Shown: in pieces, positions 1 to 12,300 of the stretch
Position numbering within the stretch: the first letter of the stretch is position 1
How the letters are laid out: the number at the start of each line of letters is the position of its first letter
Assembly: GCF_015706575.1 (NCBI RefSeq)
Contig: NW_024037048.1
Location: forward strand, 18,803,512 to 18,867,511
Reading direction: 5' to 3'
DNA length: 64,000 bases
From: Patiria miniata
Taxonomy: Eukaryota > Echinodermata > Asteroidea > Valvatida > Asterinidae
Notes under the pieces: generated by a model
What the model was told of the DNA's origin: nothing
Databases searched by the model: none
What the model saw: only the letters and a program-made list of their open reading frames with translations
Translations under genes and position numbers: made by a program

Positions 1-182
1 TGTAAGAGACAATACATGTAAAGTACACATGTATAAAATTATTTACTACGTAGCCGCGCTGACAATTATATGAATCTTCGAGAATGAAAAATTGGACATG
101 TTTACAAAGAAGATTTAACTGTCACTGAAATTATTATTGGAACCCAAGAAATCTCAACAGATTTTTGTTGAAGGACACATTA

Positions 183-420
183 GGGTTTGAATCCAGCTGC
201 TGGTCATATGCTGTGTCCTTGGGCAAGCCACTTTACCCCACTTGCCTCTCTCCACCCAGAGTATAAATGGTTCCAGCATTAGCTGGGGAGTAACCTGCGA
301 TGGACTGGCATCCCATCCAGGGGGAATAGAAATATTCTCGTTTCATGCTACTGAAAATGGAGATAAATGCCAGCCTGATGGGCCACATTGGCTTGTGACA
401 GACTGAACTTACATCAAGGT
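183..420 (+). repeat. Partial tRNA-derived SINE-like repeat
   Basis: A B-box-like motif (GGTTTGAATCC, about 184-194) is followed by a body containing 'gggcaagccactttacccc' and 'cgatggactggcatcccat'. This body type is widespread in invertebrate tRNA-SINEs and shares a look with L2/CR1-like tails. No convincing A box is visible upstream, so the 5' head is probably truncated or decayed. Family is assigned from memory of the motif type, not from a search. Confidence 0.5.
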
Positions 421-714
421 ACATGCATCATGAGTAGTTATGCATAATTGTTAGGAACTTACAAGTTAGGGATCTCTTATACACGCACACCTTGCAGAAA
501 ACCTGCAAAAACATTCTTATTTTTAATCCGACAAATCACTCTGTTACCCACTAAAAGTAGGCAACAGATCATTCAGAGTGAAAAAAAAAATACACTTAGA
601 TTGAAAAAAAAAGTTTGAATAGATTTTTCTCTGTCAGAGTCTCAGGTGTAAAGAAAAGAAAAGAAATTTCACTCCGAGAGAAATATGGGAAAGACTGTTG
701 CATCCTGACGTAAT

Positions 715-945
715 TTTTTCATCATATATTATCTCAATGAATTTGTCACTGCAAGAATGTCGAAAAAGACATGAATCTGCGACTGAGAAACGTGAGTCCA
801 ATTTTGTTAGAAAGTAGTCTTAGACTCTCCAAAGACTTTGTGCATAGCCAAAGAAGTAGCGTCTGGATACTGCATTCTTTCCAAAAGCGTACCATTACTA
901 CTACCTTGGGTTTTAATCTCGGGTTTAACACGTTTTCTCACAAAT
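715..945. repeat. Diverged third copy of the 18.37-18.56 kb segment
   Basis: This stretch aligns end to end, with scattered differences, with 18,373-18,560 and its duplicate at about 54,980-55,170. Shared blocks include 'atcatctcaatgaa', 'gacatgaatct', 'gactaagaaac'-like and 'gcattctttcca'. It is much older than the pair made by the large duplication. On the minus strand one frame reads ERMQYPDATS here and ERMLQPDATS at 18.5 kb, a hint of former coding capacity. I cannot name a family; a dispersed repeat is equally possible. Confidence 0.55.
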
Positions 946-1625
946 GCCATCCAGAAAAGGAAAAATAGGGATTGATTTCCCTACTGCCTTTATACATTGA
1001 GTGTCAACTGTACATAAAGTTCAGGGATATAACTACACAAGTAAACAAAAAAAGATACTAGTAAAATAAAGACCATCAATCTCGACTTGAGACAGTTTTA
1101 GCTTCAACGCAAAAAATAAAGTACTTTTCTTATTAAGACAAACAAATCAATGCAAGATTGAACTGGCAACTCTCAAATGAAATGCCCAAAGTTCAACCCT
1201 GTCTAGTCGACACAAAAGTTTGCTCTAGAATCTCTGAAATTTGGACATCTATGATAACTTTCCCACTCTTTTCCCTATCAGACATTGTAGTGTGAACCAT
1301 TCTCCACAGCTAAGTTCTGTACAAAAATAGGTTATTTATTTATATATGATACATAAACTACGTCTACCGAAACAGAAAACAATTCTAATTTTCTCTACGA
1401 TTGAAAAAAACAAACACCACAATGATCAGTTGCTTGTTAAGATTTCCGTTATAAAATAGATAAAAGGTACGCAAGAATTATTTTAGCTCCATTTATACAT
1501 AATATTGAAGTAATGTAACATTCGGTATTTGTATCATTATGATATAATGAATTACAATATCAAGAAATTATTCTTAAATTGTTCAGTTCCTGTGTGTTAA
1601 GGAGCGTCTTAAAAATTGGAATAAT

Positions 1626-1705
1626 TAGCCATGTCTGAATTACTGGGCTACGACTACGGCTTGATATTACACATGAGCCATAGCTGAGTAATTCAGACAC
1701 GGCTA
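1626..1705. mobile_element. 80-bp palindromic MITE-like element
   Basis: The ends are near-perfect 18-bp inverted repeats: TAGCCATGTCTGAATTAC at the left and the reverse complement of TAGCCGTGTCTGAATTAC at the right. The same 'agccatgtctgaat' / 'agccgtagcc' vocabulary recurs at about 6,995-7,045, 13,800-13,930, 15,305-15,435 and 51,145-51,270, so it belongs to a local family of short foldback elements. No coding capacity. Confidence 0.65.
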
Positions 1706-1867
1706 TCCTTGTTCTGTATCAAACAAATTACATGTCAATGGAAATGCTAGTTCCTGATGGCAACCTAGTATTTTCCCCATTGTGCTGCAAACGGTACCAG
1801 ACTACTCTTGAGCAAGCCTTGATCAAGGCTGTGTTCAAATTACTTGACTACGGCTTGCAATCACACA

Positions 1868-2483
1868 CACGTCTATGGAAAGCGGCCGAGGTCACTTCCC
1901 ATAGACTCCTGTACTTCCTAGCCGTAGCCACGTCTATGGAAAGCGGCCGAGGTCACTTCCCATAGACTCCTGTACTTCCTAGCCCTAGCCACGTCTATGG
2001 AAAGCGGCCGAGGTCACTTCCCATAGACTCCTGTACTTCCTAGCCGTAGCCACGTCTATGGAAAGCGGCCGAGGTCACTTCCCATAGACTCCTGTACTTC
2101 CTAGCCCTAGCCACGTCTATGGAAAGCGGCCGAGGTCACTTCCCATAGACTCCTGTACTTCCTAGCCGTAGCCACGTCTATGGAAAGCGGCCGAGGTCAC
2201 TTCCCATAGATTCCTGTACTTCCTAGCCGTAGCCACGTCTATGGAAAGCGGCCGAGGTCACTTCCCATAGACTCCTGTACTTCCTAGCCGTAGCCACGTC
2301 TATGGAAAGCGGCCGAGGTCACTTCCCATAGACTCCTGTACTTCCTAGCCGTAGCCACGTCTATGGAAAGCGGCCGAGGTCACTTCCCATAGACTCCTGT
2401 ACTTCCTAGCCGTAGCCACGTCTATGGAAAGCGGCTGAGGTCACTTCCCATAGACTCCTGTACTTCCTAGCCGTAGCCACATC
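1868..2483. repeat. 61-bp tandem satellite, about 10 copies
   Basis: A 61-bp unit beginning 'acgtctatggaaagcggcc' repeats about ten times with very few differences (gccgtagcc versus gccctagcc, one C-to-T in cggctg, one gattcc). Each unit is itself a foldback: TCTATGG near its start pairs with CCATAGA after 'cacttc'. It lies next to the related palindromic element at 1,626-1,705, so the array probably grew from part of such an element. High homogeneity suggests recent expansion or conversion. Confidence 0.9.
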
Positions 2484-2840
2484 ATTTGGAATTCACTGAA
2501 TCTGGGGGACTTTTCAAGAGTTCCAAGTTGTATAATGCCTCCTTTTAAATACCAACAGACCGGTAATTTCTCATTTGGTATAATCAAAGGGAAGACATAT
2601 TCTTAGTTGTTTCAAGAAAGAAAACACCAGACTGCCAAGGCTTACGAAGAACTAACAATTAAGAGATCTCGTCTATGGAAATACATAGCTTAATATGATG
2701 GAATTTAAAAAAAAAAAAAAAAAGTACACAATTGACATTATGCTGATATACATAGGACCACTCTCCAGAGGGCGCTATTCAATGTATCTGTTCACTGTAC
2801 ACAGAGTTCCATTGTGAGTAACCAGTATTGTAGTACTCAT
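2484..2840. other. No gene seen; unique AT-rich DNA
   Basis: Downstream flank of the endophilin gene (minus strand). It contains an A-tract at about 2,706-2,723 and no exon, RNA or clear repeat that I can support. Confidence 0.4.
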
Positions 2841-3095
2841 ACTGATAGAAATGACTCATACTCAGACAAAGTACTCATACTCATACTTGTCATGCCAAAA
2901 TATGCGTACTCGTACTAGTACTCAAGGCAAAGTACTCGTCTTTGTATTTGAATTCATGATGACGAAGTACTTCAATGTGTCCTTGTGCCCATGGCAACGT
3001 ACTCGTACTCAAACTCAGGATGACAAAGTACTTGTGCGTGTACTCATCGCGAAGAACTCACGCTCATACTCAACCACACGATGACAAAGTACAAA
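2840..3095. repeat. Degenerate minisatellite around 'tactcgtactcaaac'
   Basis: Imperfect tandem copies of a roughly 30-60 bp unit with the recurring words 'gtactcatactcag' and 'gacaaagtact'. It lies just beyond the stop codon of the endophilin gene. The open frame across it is repeat-derived (poly Thr/Tyr/Ser) and not a gene. Confidence 0.7.
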
Positions 3096-3140
3096 CTGCA
3101 ACACTATAAGTAACGCTACCACCTACCATGATTAAACCGG

Positions 3141-3328
3141 TTAGATAATTTCCACGTAGTTAGCCGGGAAGTATCCCGTGTGACCGTTTAACTCTCCATC
3201 GATCCAATTCTCGTCGATCTTACTGACGATGCTGATGATGTCGCCCTCCTGAAACCCCAGTTTGCCCTCGTTTTCTGCCTCAAAGTCGTACAGTGCCTTG
3301 CAGCGTTCCTTCGTTGCCGTTACAGGTA
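3141..3328 (-). CDS. SH3GL: Endophilin last exon: SH3 domain and stop
   Basis: The reading frame enters in phase 1 after acceptor 'tttctcag' and ends with VEII and a TAA stop. It holds the whole SH3 domain: [15 protein letters not shown] (RT-loop ALYDF motif), [15 protein letters not shown] (conserved Trp that stacks on proline ligands), [11 protein letters not shown] (C-terminal FPxNYV signature). This is the proline-rich-ligand binder of endophilin. Vertebrate counterparts read ALYDFEPENEGELGF and FFPINYVEI. Cys and Lys just before the domain (ERCKALYDF) also match the family. No second copy exists in the window. Confidence 0.96.
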
Positions 3329-6300
3329 CTGAGAAATTGGAAATAAATATCACAAAAGTAGTCCTGAAGTCCATCGCCATTTTGAAAAACGATGTCTAGG
3401 CTCCATTGCAAAATAGAGCAAATTTTGGGCCTACTGGTAATTTCATCCAAATTTCGTCCTCATCACGGCATGGACCCTTCTTTTTTTTTACAAACCCTCA
3501 AGTTCACGGCCCACAAAATGCTCCAATACATGTAGCAAACAAATTGAGGGCATTCAAATTGTGATTTGGCCAGGGAAGGCAATTTGGGGCCTATTTACTG
3601 GCCTGCAACCTTAAGCAAACTGTGTGCTGAGCTGGAGCATGAGATCCCTGTTGACTTACCTGGTGCGTTGTAATCCACCGTTGACGGGTACGCGTCGGTG
3701 TCGTCTCCGTCACTGGAGTCTCTCTTCGTGGAGTAAGAGTTGAAAGTACTTCTGGGTTTGCGTTCTGATTTGGGTCGACTGCCTGCCTCCTCAACCCTGG
3801 AAAACATCACAGAACATTGAGAAGGATGGTAACTGACAAGTTTGGGTATTATAGTCAGTCAGTCACAAGGCCATCGCAAGGCCATCACAAGTCATCACAA
3901 GTCCATCACAAGTCCAGCACAAGTCCATCACAAGTCATCACAAGTCCATCACAAGTCATCACAAGTCAATGACAAGTCCATCACAAGTCAATCACAAGTC
4001 ATCACAAGTCAATCACAAGTCATCACAAGTCAATGACAAGTCCATCACAAGTCATCACAAGTCCATCACAAGTCATCACAAGTCATCACAAGTCAATCAC
4101 AAGTCCAGCACAAGTCCATCACAAGTCATCACAAGTCCATCACAAGTCATCACAAGTCCATCACAAGTCCATCACAACTATATTACAAGTCCATTACAAG
4201 TCCATCACAAGTCAATCACAAGTCTATCACAAGTCATCACAAGTCATCACAAGTCTGTCACAAGTCCATCACAAGTCATCACAAGTCAATCACAAGTCAA
4301 TCACAAGTCAATCACAAGTCCATCACAAGTCCAGCACTGTTGGCATACCTTTCATTGAGTGTTGAGAGAAGGCTTTCCAAGACCTCTGCAGACTGTTTGT
4401 GGTATTCTAGCTGAGCCTCGGCTAACGCTTGAAGCTGTAACACCTGCTCAACCTGTTAAAGAAATCAAGGTGCATTTTCAAGGATTGCATTAAAACAATT
4501 AAATTACATGGCAATTTAAAGAATATCTTACACAACAGCATTAAAAAGGAAACCGTCAATCTCTTCACCCATACAATATCGGTATAAATTATTCTTCCAT
4601 GGTTGAACTGAGAGAAATATCAAAATAAATGCGAAGAAATATAAAGTGAAAAGTTGTTCTTGAGACTCAATGAGTGGTATCTGATTGAGTAGTAAGATGC
4701 TCTAGTGCATCTTGGCTCATCTTTGCTCCGATTTGTCAGGTACTTACATCACTCTCAAGGAGGTTCCTCATCCCGTTCTCAGCAAGCTCCTGAGATTCGT
4801 GAAACTTCTCTTCTGCAAATTGGATTTCTTCTTCAGGAATTGTGCTTCCTGCAACACAAACAAAAACAAGATTGATGAGAACAAAAGTCAGAAATATTGG
4901 CTCAGAATTATCCAAGATGCCAGTATTTTCCTGGTGTGGAAATGTAGTATAATTCCTGCATCATGCAAGCATGCATTAACCCTAACAGAACTCAACCATT
5001 AAACCCCAACGGCATGTTTAGTGGGAATCTGTCAGGATGGGTACAGTACCCTTAAACTGACAGTCTTTTACATTGGGTTGGCACACCTCCAGAATCAAAG
5101 TCAGAAATATGTGTCAGCAGTTTCCCATATGGTGTTGGAATTTGCCAGGATGGGTATGGTTCCTGGTACATCATGCTAGGGAGTTAGAGTTAATCCGTCA
5201 CCATGTACACAATGAGTCATAAAGAAAGTGACCAAATTAGAAACATATTTCAAAAAATATGTGGCTCGCTCTGTTTAATAAAAATAGGGGTAAAGTACTG
5301 TTATTGACTAGTAAATGGAAAATTTCACGTAATTTGCATACTCTATTCCCAAGTAATGACTATTTTGATACAATGATCCAACATTCAGTTGTCCACCACT
5401 GATCATTTATCATTCTACAAACAACTAAATACCCATTAAATACCATGAAACATAAACGTTTTCCCACCTCCATGAATGAATGGAAAAACCGACAAAAATG
5501 AACAAAAATTGCCATCAATATTTCAGAAAAAAAGAGTGGACTTGTTCCTCGTAATCGAAACACAAAATCTGACAGTAAAAATACTGTTTCAGTCTTGACT
5601 CAAATGATTGAAATCTCATTTGTATTTGAATGCCTGTGTGTAATCTGTAATTCTCACTCAGCTCAATAGCTTCCAATGGCATTCCATGGAGCTACATTTT
5701 GTATACTTCATTCGTCTATTAAATTTGATTGCTTTTTAAGAATTTGTTGTATTAATCCAGGTTTTTTTTTCAAAATGGCGGGCGGAAGTGATTCAACAAC
5801 TGCTTCACGAACGAACAAATCATACACAAACATTTCTTCCATGAAATGCTGTTATTATCCTCGTCCAAGATGTTTAGATTGTTTAAAACATGGCCCATGA
5901 ACGCCAACTTTCGTGAAATCGATCGTAAGTTCATTGCGTGGCCGCGCAATAAGTTTGTTGCGTGTAAGTCCTACGCATGGCGTAAGTTACGCACTGTTTT
6001 GTGAAATCAGCTGCATAACAAAGTTCCGTACTTATTACAACTCACACATATTTAACACTTAGACTTTCTCAATTTCGTCCTCAGAAAAAGTCACTTTTTT
6101 ACACTTTTTCGAGTTTGAGTCCACACAAAAATGATTTGGGTCAATTTTTTTCATCAATGCAATTGAATATTGACCAACAAAATGCGCAAACAGGCTCATA
6201 AATATGTATGAGATGTAATGAATATTCATGATACCTCCATATATACAAATTCATGTTATTTCTGACAGAATCAACTACAACCAACATTAACTCTTTGCCA

Positions 6301-9300
6301 GTAATTGTCCTTCTTTAGTAGACAATAATTTACAACAGTTACAAATTACATTCTAAAACTTGTAACACAATATGTCTTTTGATGTTAAACTAAAAACACT
6401 CTTAAAATCAACCATTTTTTTGGTCAATCTGAAGATCTTCCACTGCAACTTTTCTTTTTCTTTTTGAAGATCTTGTTGAGGTTTTATTGATAACATAAAT
6501 TGTCGTATTTCATCACCCAGTAAAACAGACATTTTTGGTCTTTGGACTGTTGCTTGATTTGGATGTGCTTAAAATAAACTGAAAAAAAAATGAAATGAAA
6601 ACGGAATGATAATCTCCAATCAAGAAAACATAGCAGCTGGCTTAAACATGCAGGCAAAGTGAAAATGCTGGCTACGTTTGTTCTATGACATGCTGTTAGT
6701 GTTCCAAGCAGGATGTTTAAAAACAAAACATGCAAGTTTCATGAGGACGTTCCCGTGAAATGCCAAACAAAATAAAGGAAGTAACATGCACAAGCTAGCA
6801 TCAAAACCAAAACATAACAAAAACTGCAAAATGAAAAAGTGAACTCTAATCCAGTTTTGATTTTCCAAAAAATGACTACCGAGCTTTAGAAATCTGGGAT
6901 AATATATTTCAAAATAGCGGTGTTTGGTATAGCAACGTTCCACTGTATATGAGAATGTAATTTCCAGTAACCCTGTTTAACCCTTCTGTTAGTGAGCATT
7001 AGCCATGTCCGAATGACATGGCTACGACTAACACATATTGAGGCTGAGTGAATATGGTTGACACAAAGTTCAAACTTTTTCTCGACTGTCTAAACTAAGT
7101 CATCAAAAAATCTAAACCACAATTGAAGGCTTGCAAGGAACACTATTTTAAATGCAATTTTTGTTATTATTCTTTTAGTGCAAACAAATATTATACGCAT
7201 TATACAGTATGTCCAAAAGAAATGTCTGTCTGACTATTTTTTTTTAAAATACAAAACCATGAAGTCCATTTTGAAAAAGTTTGATTGTGCAGATACTCCT
7301 TAGCCTTGGCCTCAACCCCGATGAGTTTCATTTAATTTCAGTCACGCATCACTGCACACTTGTCAATTGATCACAACAACATTTTGGGACACTGTGACCA
7401 AGTTCCTTGCCTTAATCAATTTCAGTGCTGTGTTATGTAAGCTGTGTAAAATCCTGCATGTTGTGAAAAGGGCTGCAATTGGGATTGGAATCATTTGCCT
7501 GGCTATCAGTCATCACGGCAAGACCTCGGTTTAATGCTCAAGGGCAAACGATTTTAATCCCAAACCTCATCCGCCTTTTTTTCACAGACACATTTTTGGG
7601 ACAAACTCTATGACAATTAATAATGATAAATTTAGTGTCAGGTTAACAATAACACTTTGGAAGTCTGATGGTTTATTTTTGTTTTAGTTATGATATTTTA
7701 GTAATGTAAGATGATTTGATATGATGGAGTTGAGATAATCTGTCGCCTACCTTTTGCTTGCTTCTTCTTTTTGTAGTCAAAGTCTAGACGTCGCCCCTGT
7801 AACTTCTTCCGATGGTGCTGTAGAAATCAAACATTGGGGAGAAAGTTAATGTACTGTTTGACAAGAGACATTTGCACATTGCTGTAAGGCTCCTTATATA
7901 AATTATGGGTCAAAGTGTGACAATTTCCAAGTCCCTGTTATCTCTGAACGTTGTCATTTGCCGTTCAAGTATCATTAAGAATGACTTCAACAATTTGTTG
8001 GGTAGGTTGTCTGCTTCACATAATCACTCTTGGTGGACGACTGCATTAACCCTAACCTTCCCAAATCCTCCCAAATCCTCTTTGCAAAATGGAGGATTTT
8101 GCAGGATTGAGGCTGTTTGGCAAAAATGTGTGGCTAAGTTTGGCGGATGCACTGTGTCAAGGTCTTGGGCCGGGCCTTGTGTTTGTTTATGCTCAGCTGT
8201 GCATAAATTATACTTGAAGTCCTCCGCACTGCTCCAGGATGTCACTGGCTCTGCCTCAACAAATTGACAGTGATTGCTGGAGGATTTTGTAGGATTGAGG
8301 CAGTGATCATTCTTCCACGGATCACATTCAAGAAATAATGGAGGATTTTGCAGGATTGAGGCTGCATGCAATTTTGACATGGAGGCAGTTGGAGGATTTT
8401 GCAGCATCATCACAAAAATGCCCAGGGAGTTAGGGTTAAGAATGACTTTAAACAATTTTGTATTCGTTGTGTAGGTAGTTTGCTATTCATAATCACCCTT
8501 GGAGGACGACTGCATTAAGGAGTGCATCAGAATTATAAAATCACAGATGTCAGATGTAACAGGGACAGGAAAAAAGTGGACCCCAAATTTACCAAATGAC
8601 CCAAAGTACACAGGCATAAGTTACAACCCAAATCAACCAGTAATCGATCACTTGTCTTGTATCAATTTTTTTCCAGATTGGCCACAATTTGTGCTTGAAT
8701 TTCCCCGCAGGTGGCTGTGCAACACAGTCCTGCTTCTATCAAAATCAACCAAATTCTGTCAGATTCTGTAAGATGGAACTCACGTTGATCTCCTTCAGAT
8801 CTTTGTTCTTGAGATGATCCAGGCGATCCAGGAAGTTCTGTCTGACGTTCAGATCGAAGGCGTCCTTGTCTTCAGAAAGTTGCCTCAGCGATTCGCTCGA
8901 CCATCGCCGTACCTGTATTAAAAAAAAAAAAGGCAAGATTTTATTGTTCTGATGTTTCCATCAAAATGAGAACAGCTGGGCTATGTATACCACGGGAGCT
9001 GGGATGGTCTATGAAATGCATTTGTAACCAGGTCAGGTTGCAGTACTTACTTTTCCCCGACTGGTTCCTTACTCCAGCATTATTTCATAACTTTTGTAAC
9101 TTCGTGTTTGTGTCGATTTACATGTGAGCAGCCATTGTGATCATGCTTTTTGACAAGCGCCCTCTCGCGGCCAACTAAACTTTTTTTTACAGCGCGCGCC
9201 GCCTAGAATTTTGCTAAACTATGCGATGGGCGTAGCGAGCATGCAAGTTTTGCATTCCACCGCGCTTTGTTTAAGAGGAATAGTTGACATTCCGGGCGTT

Positions 9301-12300
9301 TCGGTATAGTTTTCTTGTAGGGCCTGCTGCGGAATATTGTTGATTTCGATCCAACACATTGTTGCGAGCAGACCATCTATTACGACATCTTACACTCTCC
9401 ACTTTTATTGAAATTTTGAGAGAGGCTCCCTATACTGCAGTAGAATAGTTTCATCTATTTTTTGCTGCTTCTACTTCGATTTTCACATCGGAGTAGGCAT
9501 GAACGTAGATCTTCCCAAGTGGTGAGTAAATCCTTTGTCTGATATTTAACATTTTTATGCCTAAAACATTTTTATGCCTAAAACATTTTTATGCCTAAAT
9601 CTTTTTATGCCATCATGTATGAAACATTCTGGTCTTTTGTATGTTGGTTTATTGCCAGAATTAAAGGCCGTCAAAACGGACACGGCCGGAAATTTGTCTT
9701 GTAATCACGACTGATTAATAACTGTTGAAACAAATCTGTCGTCGTGATTTGCAAGTATTTTTGAGAATGATTTTAATGATTCTCTATTTAATTCTTGCAT
9801 GAGATGGCAAAAAGGATTTTCTGTTGACTTTATTTTATACTTTAAACATTTTGGGTAAACACCGTCCATTTATTTAAACACAATCTCCTACTATTTTAAT
9901 ATTTTTCGGCATTTCGGAAAATAATGTTATCAAGTACTTTATTTTTGTGAACTTCAAATTTTCCTTTTGAAACAAACACAAATTGGAACTTACATTGTAT
10001 GAGCGACACATGTACGCTAACTTCAACTTAAATTTTAGTGTTGCCATAATATTTACGTTCTCATTTATCATTTGAAATAGACTTTTCCCATTTCCCCAAA
10101 AACTATCAGTTTTCTATTGCTATGATCATTCGGGAATTTGTTATTAAGGCATGGTATTATATTCTTATTTCATTTTATAACATAACTTGGTGAATAATTC
10201 ATTTCTATTTTTGGATTTAAAATTACACTACATGTATATAAAATATTCATATTCTTGCATAATTGCCATTTAAATAATTCTCCATTTGGGCAACAGTCAT
10301 TTTATGCCACAGTAATTCCCATAATTCATTAGACATTTATTGTTTTTATGCATTTCAGATAATATCCTTGGAGCTACTTCATTAGCCCATTTCCCTTTTG
10401 ACTGTTGTTTTTATACACCCAAAGTTCATATATATACTGTAATTCTTTTTTGTACATTTGTAAATACTGTACCTGATCATTTGTATATAAAATTATTGTC
10501 TCAAATTTGTATTATAAATAAAACATTTCATACTATTGAGACTACAGAAACTTCGCTCTTCCCAAATCATTTTTTAGTGGAACCCCTCGGACATAAGGAG
10601 AGTGCCCCATTTTAAAACTAATTCCACTCTCCCCGGTTACACATTATTCAGCGGAAATATTTGGGAGAATTGTGCCTAAAGTTGATGATACAAGCATGGC
10701 ATTTGGCACACAGTCAGAGTATGTCTTATAAAAGGGCCATCACAGATTTGCCCTTTGAAAAAATCTAGTTAACAAGCAATATTCAAAATTTTCAAAATGG
10801 CTGTCATTGGTCATTTTACTACCTATAGTGGAATCTGGCGACCAGAATTAGCAGGTTTTTACTGCGGTGGTGTCTCGCTCACACGCATACTGAACGTGTT
10901 CTTAAAGACGAGGCGCGCGCGCATTTTGGTATTCTTATTGGTCGAAGGAGCCTAGAGCACGCGCCCTACCTGAGCGCGACTCGTGCAAACATTGCGCCAC
11001 CGCAGAAAATGGCTGCCATCGGATTTGTCTAAGGACAAATCTGCGATGGCCCTATGGCCAAATATCTTTCTCGTGACATACTCTGACTGTGTGCCAAATG
11101 CCATGCTTGTATCATCAAAGGCACAATGCCATCGCCTATCTGCTGTACTAGTACATGTAGCTACAATATTGTTGGAAACAAATAAACAGACAACTGACAA
11201 ATTTGCCAAATAAAGGGCGAGTAAAAAAAACGAAACACAAACGGCTGGACCAATTTTTGATTGAAGTTTTTCCTGTAGCACTTTCAAAATCTAGGATATG
11301 AAAGCCCAGTTATTAAACTTTCTTTTAGTACAAGAATCATTCAAATCACTCATGTACTTTTCAAGTTACGAAATTTTGAACACATCCGCCGTTTTAAAGT
11401 TCTGTCCACACATCACAAAAATAGGAAGTGTTCTTGCAGCAAAGTGATAACAATTCTCACAGGGATGCATGCGAATTGTTTTCATTTTACTGAAAAGACA
11501 CTTACCTTTTTGTGATCCGTGGACAGAACTTTTAAAACAGTGTTTGTGTTGAAAATTAAGCAACTTTAAAAGTTCATGAGTGATGTGAATGATTCTTGCG
11601 CTAAAACAAAGCCCATTGATTGGGCCTTCATATCCTAGATTTGGAAAGTGCTACAGGCAAAACTTCATTCAAAAATTGGTCCTGTCATTTCATTTGGGTT
11701 TCGTCTTTTTTGAATCACCTGTATATTGCAAATGCATGCATTTATAAATAAAAAAAATAAAAAAATACAAAGTGGGTGCAAAAAAGGCAGCGGGCAGCTA
11801 CGAGAAACTGGTTTATTTCTTTACTTGGCCTTGCATATCTGAAGTGCTGGGCTCTACATAAATTACACAATACTCATGGTTCTATGTTGGTGGATTGGAA
11901 CACTGATTAGAGCACCTTTTTGAGAGCTTTATGATCAGTCTACCACAGAAGGAAAGAGAATACATCTTGAAGCTTGCTCACCAAACGTTGAATCTTCTCC
12001 TAATTCTCTGCCGTTCTTCAGCATGACTTCTCCCAGGAATCCTACGGGTTGTTGAGGCTTGGTTCCTCCCTTGTTCTGACCACGGACTTTGCTCATGGCT
12101 CTGGAGACTGTTCAGGAAAGACAATACGATTGATTAGGGTCAGCACACAAATACAAGATCTATCTCTATTTGGTTTGTTTGAAGTGAATACTTAGACCCG
12201 ATTCAAACCGGTGTTCTATAGTCACCCCAAATGTAATTATTCCAAAGGTTACAATTAAAGATAATATACGACATTTGCAAACATCAACAAACAAAATTAC

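Noticed and set aside
1868-4340. CRISPR-like regular repeats
   Set aside because: The repeats are contiguous tandem arrays without unique spacers, in a spliced animal genome.
3842-4365. Open frames of 64-129 codons rich in TSPSQV/HKSS
   Set aside because: They are translations of the 10-11 bp minisatellite in three frames and lie in an endophilin intron.
8040-8440. Telomere-type CCCTAA sequence
   Set aside because: Only single CCCTAA/TTAGGG words at the ends of a TIR element, no tandem telomere repeat.
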